Source: Bettongia penicillata ogilbyi (Eukaryota > Chordata > Mammalia > Diprotodontia > Potoroidae). Taken from it: 64,000 nt of DNA. Numbering within the stretch: the stretch's first letter is position 1; each line of letters starts with the position of its first letter. Under the pieces are notes generated by a model. The model made no database searches. It was given only the letters and a program-made list of their open reading frames with translations, and was not told the DNA's origin. Shown piece by piece: positions 60,660 through 64,000 of the stretch. The position numbers were made by a program, and so were the translations under genes. Where the stretch lies: contig JAJHZJ010000335.1 of the NCBI GenBank assembly GCA_023548195.1, positions 4,187,967 through 4,251,966 on the forward strand, read 5' to 3'.

Positions 60660-61215
60660 AGGAAGGAATCCTAGGCCAAGGCCAGGTTATTTTCTTTGCC
60701 CCTCTCTCATCCCACTCCCCAAATGTAGTAACGGAAATGGAATTGGATTGGGGGGAGGATCATCAGGTTCAGTACTCACGGAGTAGCTGATAACAAATAT
60801 TTTATTGATTGTCTTTACATGATAAAAATATGAGTGGCAACAGTGTGAGAAATTACAAGAAGTGCAGAGCATCAGTTAGACTGAAGGCAATCTCCCAGAT
60901 GCAGGGAAAGGTGGAGCCATGGAGAGAACTTATCAAAATTTTCATAATTTCAGTGATTATGGCAATATTCCATTTTCAATCCCCTAGATTAATATCGAAT
61001 CCAGGCCAGAGCCCTGAACTCAGGACCAGAGAACCAGGAAGAAATCCAAGGGTTAGTTGACTGAGTGTCCTCTGGTGAGCAGTGAGAATAGTACTGCCTT
61101 TGGGAAAGGCAGTGCATGCACATTGAATACCTTCAGACTGTATTGCTGGGCTAGTGACCTAAGGGCAGCGCCACCTGGTGACCAAGTTGTATACAACCCT
61201 AATAGAATCTGACGA
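60660..61215. other. Repeat-poor sequence downstream of the exon-like segment
   Basis: An 83-codon frame at 60809-61060 contains a hydrophobic run (IFIISVIMAIFHF). It has no recognisable family and no splice context, so I leave it unsupported. Confidence 0.4.
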
Positions 61216-61219
61216 AAAC

Positions 61220-61345
61220 GCAAAGCCATCCAATGCAACCCTCTAATTTTACTGATAAGGAAACTAAGGTCAAGAAGGATAAAGTGACAAGGGCACAAAA
61301 AACCAAGGTCTTCTGATTCCAGATCTACCTCTCTTCCCACTACCT
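61220..61345 (-). mobile_element. MIR-like fragment
   Basis: CATCCAATGCAACCCTCTAA, TGATAAGGAAACTAAGGTCA and CCAAGGTCTTCTGATTCCAG. Confidence 0.75.
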
Positions 61346-61474
61346 GCTCCCTAGATGGTTAATTAAATAGCTAAGTAAGTGATGACCTGCATGTCTACAG
61401 TTAATTCAGGCAGGACAGCAAGCGAGGTGTGAATTATGGCTTCTCCAGCCCATGTCACCTGCCATATCATTCCT

Positions 61475-61595
61475 CCAGTTCAATACACTCTTATGAAATG
61501 CCTACAAAGTGCGCCGGCCTGTGGTCCAAACCAAGAATACAAACATTAAAAAACTAATCTTTGCCCAAAGGGGGCTTATGTTCTACTTTTCTTCC
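61475..61595 (-). mobile_element. L2 fragment
   Basis: CAATACACTCTTATGAAATG, CAAAGTGCGCCGGCCTGTGG and AAGGGGGCTTATGTTCTACT. Confidence 0.75.
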
Positions 61596-61609
61596 TCAAT
61601 CAACAAGGA

Positions 61610-61790
61610 TTTTATTTAATTTTTTCCAAATTAATATTTGTCTTTTCTGCCTCCCTCCCTCCTCCTCCTCCTTGCATTGAGAAAGCAAGACCCCTTATGA
61701 TAAATATGTAGAGTCAAACAAAACAAATTCTCCCATTGGCCATATCGGGGGGAAAAAAAAGTGTGTCTCAAATTGTCCTGAGTCAATCAC
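61610..61790 (-). mobile_element. L1 3' end
   Basis: TTATTTAATTTTTTCCAAAT, the pyrimidine run CTCCCTCCCTCCTCCTCCTC, TTGCATTGAGAAAGCAAGAC and CATTGGCCATATCGGGGGG are the antisense L1 3' UTR. Confidence 0.72.
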
Positions 61791-61799
61791 CTCTCTACC

Positions 61800-62330
61800 A
61801 GGTGTGAGTATTCATGTCAAGCACCTAAAAGTGTCTGAAATAGCTCTAAGTGCTGGGAATGCAAAGAAAATAAAAAAGGAACCTCCATTCTGAAGGAAGA
61901 GACTATATAAAATCACTAGGTCCATGTGAGAAATATTCAGAGAACATGGAAGATAGTCTCTGAGAGGAGAGCACTCGCTGCTGGGGAGTTCAGGAAAAGC
62001 CTCCTCCTGCACAAAGTGGCATTGAGCTAAATCCTGAAGGAAACCAAGGCAGCTAGGAGAAAGCAGTTAAGGATTTCAGACATGGAAGACAGCCAGTGCA
62101 AAAGTGCAGAGGCAGGAGATGGGAGTTTTGGGGGCAAGGAAAGTAGATCAGCAGAGCTGAATGGTAAAGTGCATTAAGGGCTGTCAGGTAGGAAAAAGAC
62201 TGCAGGGGTATAAAGGGGTCAGGTTGGGTAGAACTTTTTTGTGCCAAACAAAGGGTTTCATATTTGATCTTGATGGGAATAAGGAGTCATTGAAGTTTAT
62301 TAAGGAAGGGAGTGAATCACTTTGGCAGTT
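61800..62330 (-). mobile_element. L2 fragment
   Basis: TCTAAGTGCTGGGAATGCAA, TTCTGAAGGAAGAGACTATA, TTGAGCTAAATCCTGAAGGA, GTGCATTAAGGGCTGTCAGG and TTCATATTTGATCTTGATGG are collinear with antisense L2. Confidence 0.85.
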
Positions 62331-62539
62331 GGGTTTCTAGTGGGGATTGTAAAGAGGTAGGAGACCGTTTCTGGATTCTAAAGCCACATATTGAAAACCA
62401 AAGCAGGGAGTTAAGTGAATCTGGTGGATTCCCCTGCTATGCACCGACTCTTCAGACATGGGAAGTATCCTATGCCCGAAAGTCGCTTCCTAGACGTAGA
62501 AGCTCCATGGAAGGAGGGCCCCTGAGACCCTTTCTTGGT

Positions 62540-62722
62540 TCAACTCCCATTCCCTCATCCCCTTTCAGTTCTCTTTTGGGTGCTACCTTCCCTCACTAGA
62601 ATATAAACTCCTCATGGATAAGTCCTCTCTTGGTTTCTATTTGTATCTACTTCTCTGCAATTAGAACAAAGTACACAGTAAGTGCTTAATAATAAATGCT
62701 TATTGACTGGCTGACCGAACTG
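62540..62722 (+). mobile_element. L2 3' end with tail
   Basis: ACTAGAATATAAACTCCTCA, CAGTAAGTGCTTAATAATAA and ATGCTTATTGACTGGCTGAC. Confidence 0.85.
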
Positions 62723-62724
62723 GA

Positions 62725-63340
62725 GCTAACAGCTAATACAGATAATGTAGGCTTTCCCAAACCACTGGATGACCGACTGTCTGAAAACCTGTCACACAAA
62801 TTCAGATTTCTCAAGAAAATCCCCACTTTATTTTTTACTCCATGGACTTGATGGGTTTTTTCCCTCTAGTTTTTTTTTTTTTTCCAGTAAGCCAAATCTT
62901 GACTAGACCCAGCCAGAAGCCTGGATGCCAGTCAGGGGCCTATATCAGGAAATAATAAGAACTCTAATACTTCAGTAATTACTTTTTTCCTCTGTGCTGA
63001 TCGAGACAGAGATTTGGCCTGTGGCGAAACCAAAGAAAAAAATTAAATAGAATAAAGAAACCCCAACAATTCATGTTAAGGCAAGAGGATGCATCTGTTT
63101 CCTGGCTTTACCAGATCTAATGGGCCCTGCACCAAAAGCCAGCTGTGCCGAAGCCTACAGATGCTCTGAAGAGAAACAAGGTGGTCACTTGTGCTGGGCT
63201 GAGGCCACAAGTTCCCTGAAGAAAGACATGAACCAGAAGGGGATGGGGGATGGGAACTTTGATTCTGGAAAAGCCAATTGGAAAGGGCAATGGGAAAAGA
63301 GCCATGACCATAGAGACTGGAGCAAAGACACCCAAGCGAC
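62725..63340. other. Repeat-poor stretch, no gene recognised
   Basis: A T14 run lies at about 62868-62883. Complementary frames at 63117-63425 (minus) and 63120-63356 (plus) overlap almost exactly. The plus one is Lys/Asp/Gly-rich. Neither has a family match by eye. Confidence 0.4.
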
Positions 63341-63344
63341 TGGG

Positions 63345-63575
63345 TGGACCAGCTGATAGAGCACTGGGGCTAAAGGCAGGGAGATCTGATTTCAAACTGG
63401 CCTTGGCACTTACTGGGCAAGTCACTTAACTGATGTCTGCCTCAATTTCCCCATCTGTAGGGCAGGAACAAGAATAGCACCTACCTCCCATAGTCATTGT
63501 GAAACTCAAATAAGAATATTTACAAAACTCTTTGCAAACCTTAAAGAGCTCCATAAATGCTATGATTATGATTAC
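63345..63575 (+). mobile_element. L2-tailed SINE
   Basis: GACCAGCTGATAGAGCACTG, CTGGGCAAGTCACTTAACTG, ATTTCCCCATCTGTAGGGCA and TCATTGTGAAACTCAAATAA. Confidence 0.88.
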
Positions 63576-63644
63576 AGAGCACTACACAACAGTCTTTCCC
63601 CCTGAGACTTTGTCCTGCCCTTTTATAAGGCATCTGTCATAGAT

Positions 63645-64000
63645 TAATTGAGTATTTATCAGCTTCTACTATGTGCAAGGCACTGTCAGAGTCAACTAGG
63701 TGCATCGAGCGTCTAGGTGGTGGCTCTGGAGCCAGGGAGACTTGAGTTCAAATCCAGCTTCAGACACTTACTAACTGTGTAACTCTGGGCAAGTCACTTT
63801 GCCCTGTTTGCTTCAGTTTCTTCAACTATAAAATGAACTGGAGAAGGAAATGACAAACCACTCCAGGATCTTTGCCAAGAAAACCCCAAATGGGGTCATA
63901 AAGAGTGAGACGAGACCGAAAACAACTAAACAACTGTGAGAACGTGTAAAAAAAGAAAAAATGAAACCTCCTCAAACTCTCAAGGAGCTTGTATCCTGAT
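63645..64000 (-). mobile_element. L2 interrupted by a BovB-tailed SINE, runs off the window
   Basis: Antisense L2 (GAGTATTTATCAGCTTCTAC, TATGTGCAAGGCACTGTCAG) stops at about 63698. It resumes at 63965 (CTCAAGGAGCTTGTATCCTG). Between them is a plus-strand SINE, 63700-63935 (GGAGCCAGGGAGACTTGAGT, GAACTGGAGAAGGAAATGAC, AAATGGGGTCATAAAGAGTG). Confidence 0.88.

Noticed and set aside
63117..63425. 102-codon minus and 78-codon plus frames
   Set aside because: They overlap nearly exactly and neither shows a known family; the minus frame begins within a SINE.

Overview
The window looks like non-coding DNA from a marsupial (metatherian) genome: the inside of a very large intron or an intergenic stretch. 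No open reading frame reads as an intact host protein. The marsupial call rests on the repeats: tRNA-headed SINEs starting near GGCAGCTAGGTGGCACAGTG, L1 copies ending in TTTGGAACTCAAA-type tails, old L2, L3/CR1 and MIR-like elements at high density, and two RTE lineages, one of them BovB. There are no Alu or rodent B1/B2 elements. Species cannot be decided from the sequence.

Layout. 1-5 kb: a degenerate 32-bp tandem array, L1 3' ends, a target-site-flanked SINE and a GATA/GATG satellite. 6-16 kb: fragmentary L2, L3-tailed SINEs, a nested L1-in-L1, a 20-bp minisatellite born inside a SINE tail, and an L2 RT fossil. 16-19.5 kb: an RTE C-terminal fossil broken by an almost complete, ORF1-only LINE-1 relative (HAL1-like) of about 2.9 kb with probable target-site duplications. 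20-31 kb: SINEs, a BovB fossil, a GGAA microsatellite, a minus-strand L1 and an L3 3' end. 31-39 kb: long L2 and L3 reverse-transcriptase fossils with SINEs inserted and flanked by clean duplications. 39.4-40.0 kb: a 600-base purine tract, followed by a CpG-bearing, repeat-free stretch with two adjacent E2F-like sites. 40-58 kb: SINE/L2 mosaic, a possible retropseudogene, an LTR-like element and L1 ORF2 fossils. 58.5-61.2 kb: the longest repeat-poor part, with two phase-compatible exon-like segments on the plus strand. 61-64 kb: more L2, L1 and SINEs.

Functionally, the best candidates for host biology are the exon-like pair (58957-59002 and 60574-60653), the putative regulatory block around 40.1-40.3 kb and the AP-1/MARE-like doublet at 24.76 kb. 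The strongest structural result is that one kind of tRNA-derived SINE head carries at least four different 3' tails, three or four of which match LINE lineages also present here (L2, L3/CR1, a non-BovB RTE, and BovB). This suggests repeated tail capture.

Conventions used below. 'BovB-tailed' means the tail running GGAGAAGGAAATGGCAAACC to GACTGAACAAC. 'L2-tailed' (MIR/THER1-like) means the CACAGGGTTGTTGTGAGGAT to TATAAATGCT tail. 'L3-tailed' means the GGATGACCTCTAAGG-type tail. 'RTE-tailed' means the GAAGGACGAACACA tail. Family names come from memory of consensus sequences, not from a database search, and boundaries are approximate to about 10-30 bases unless a target-site duplication is given.
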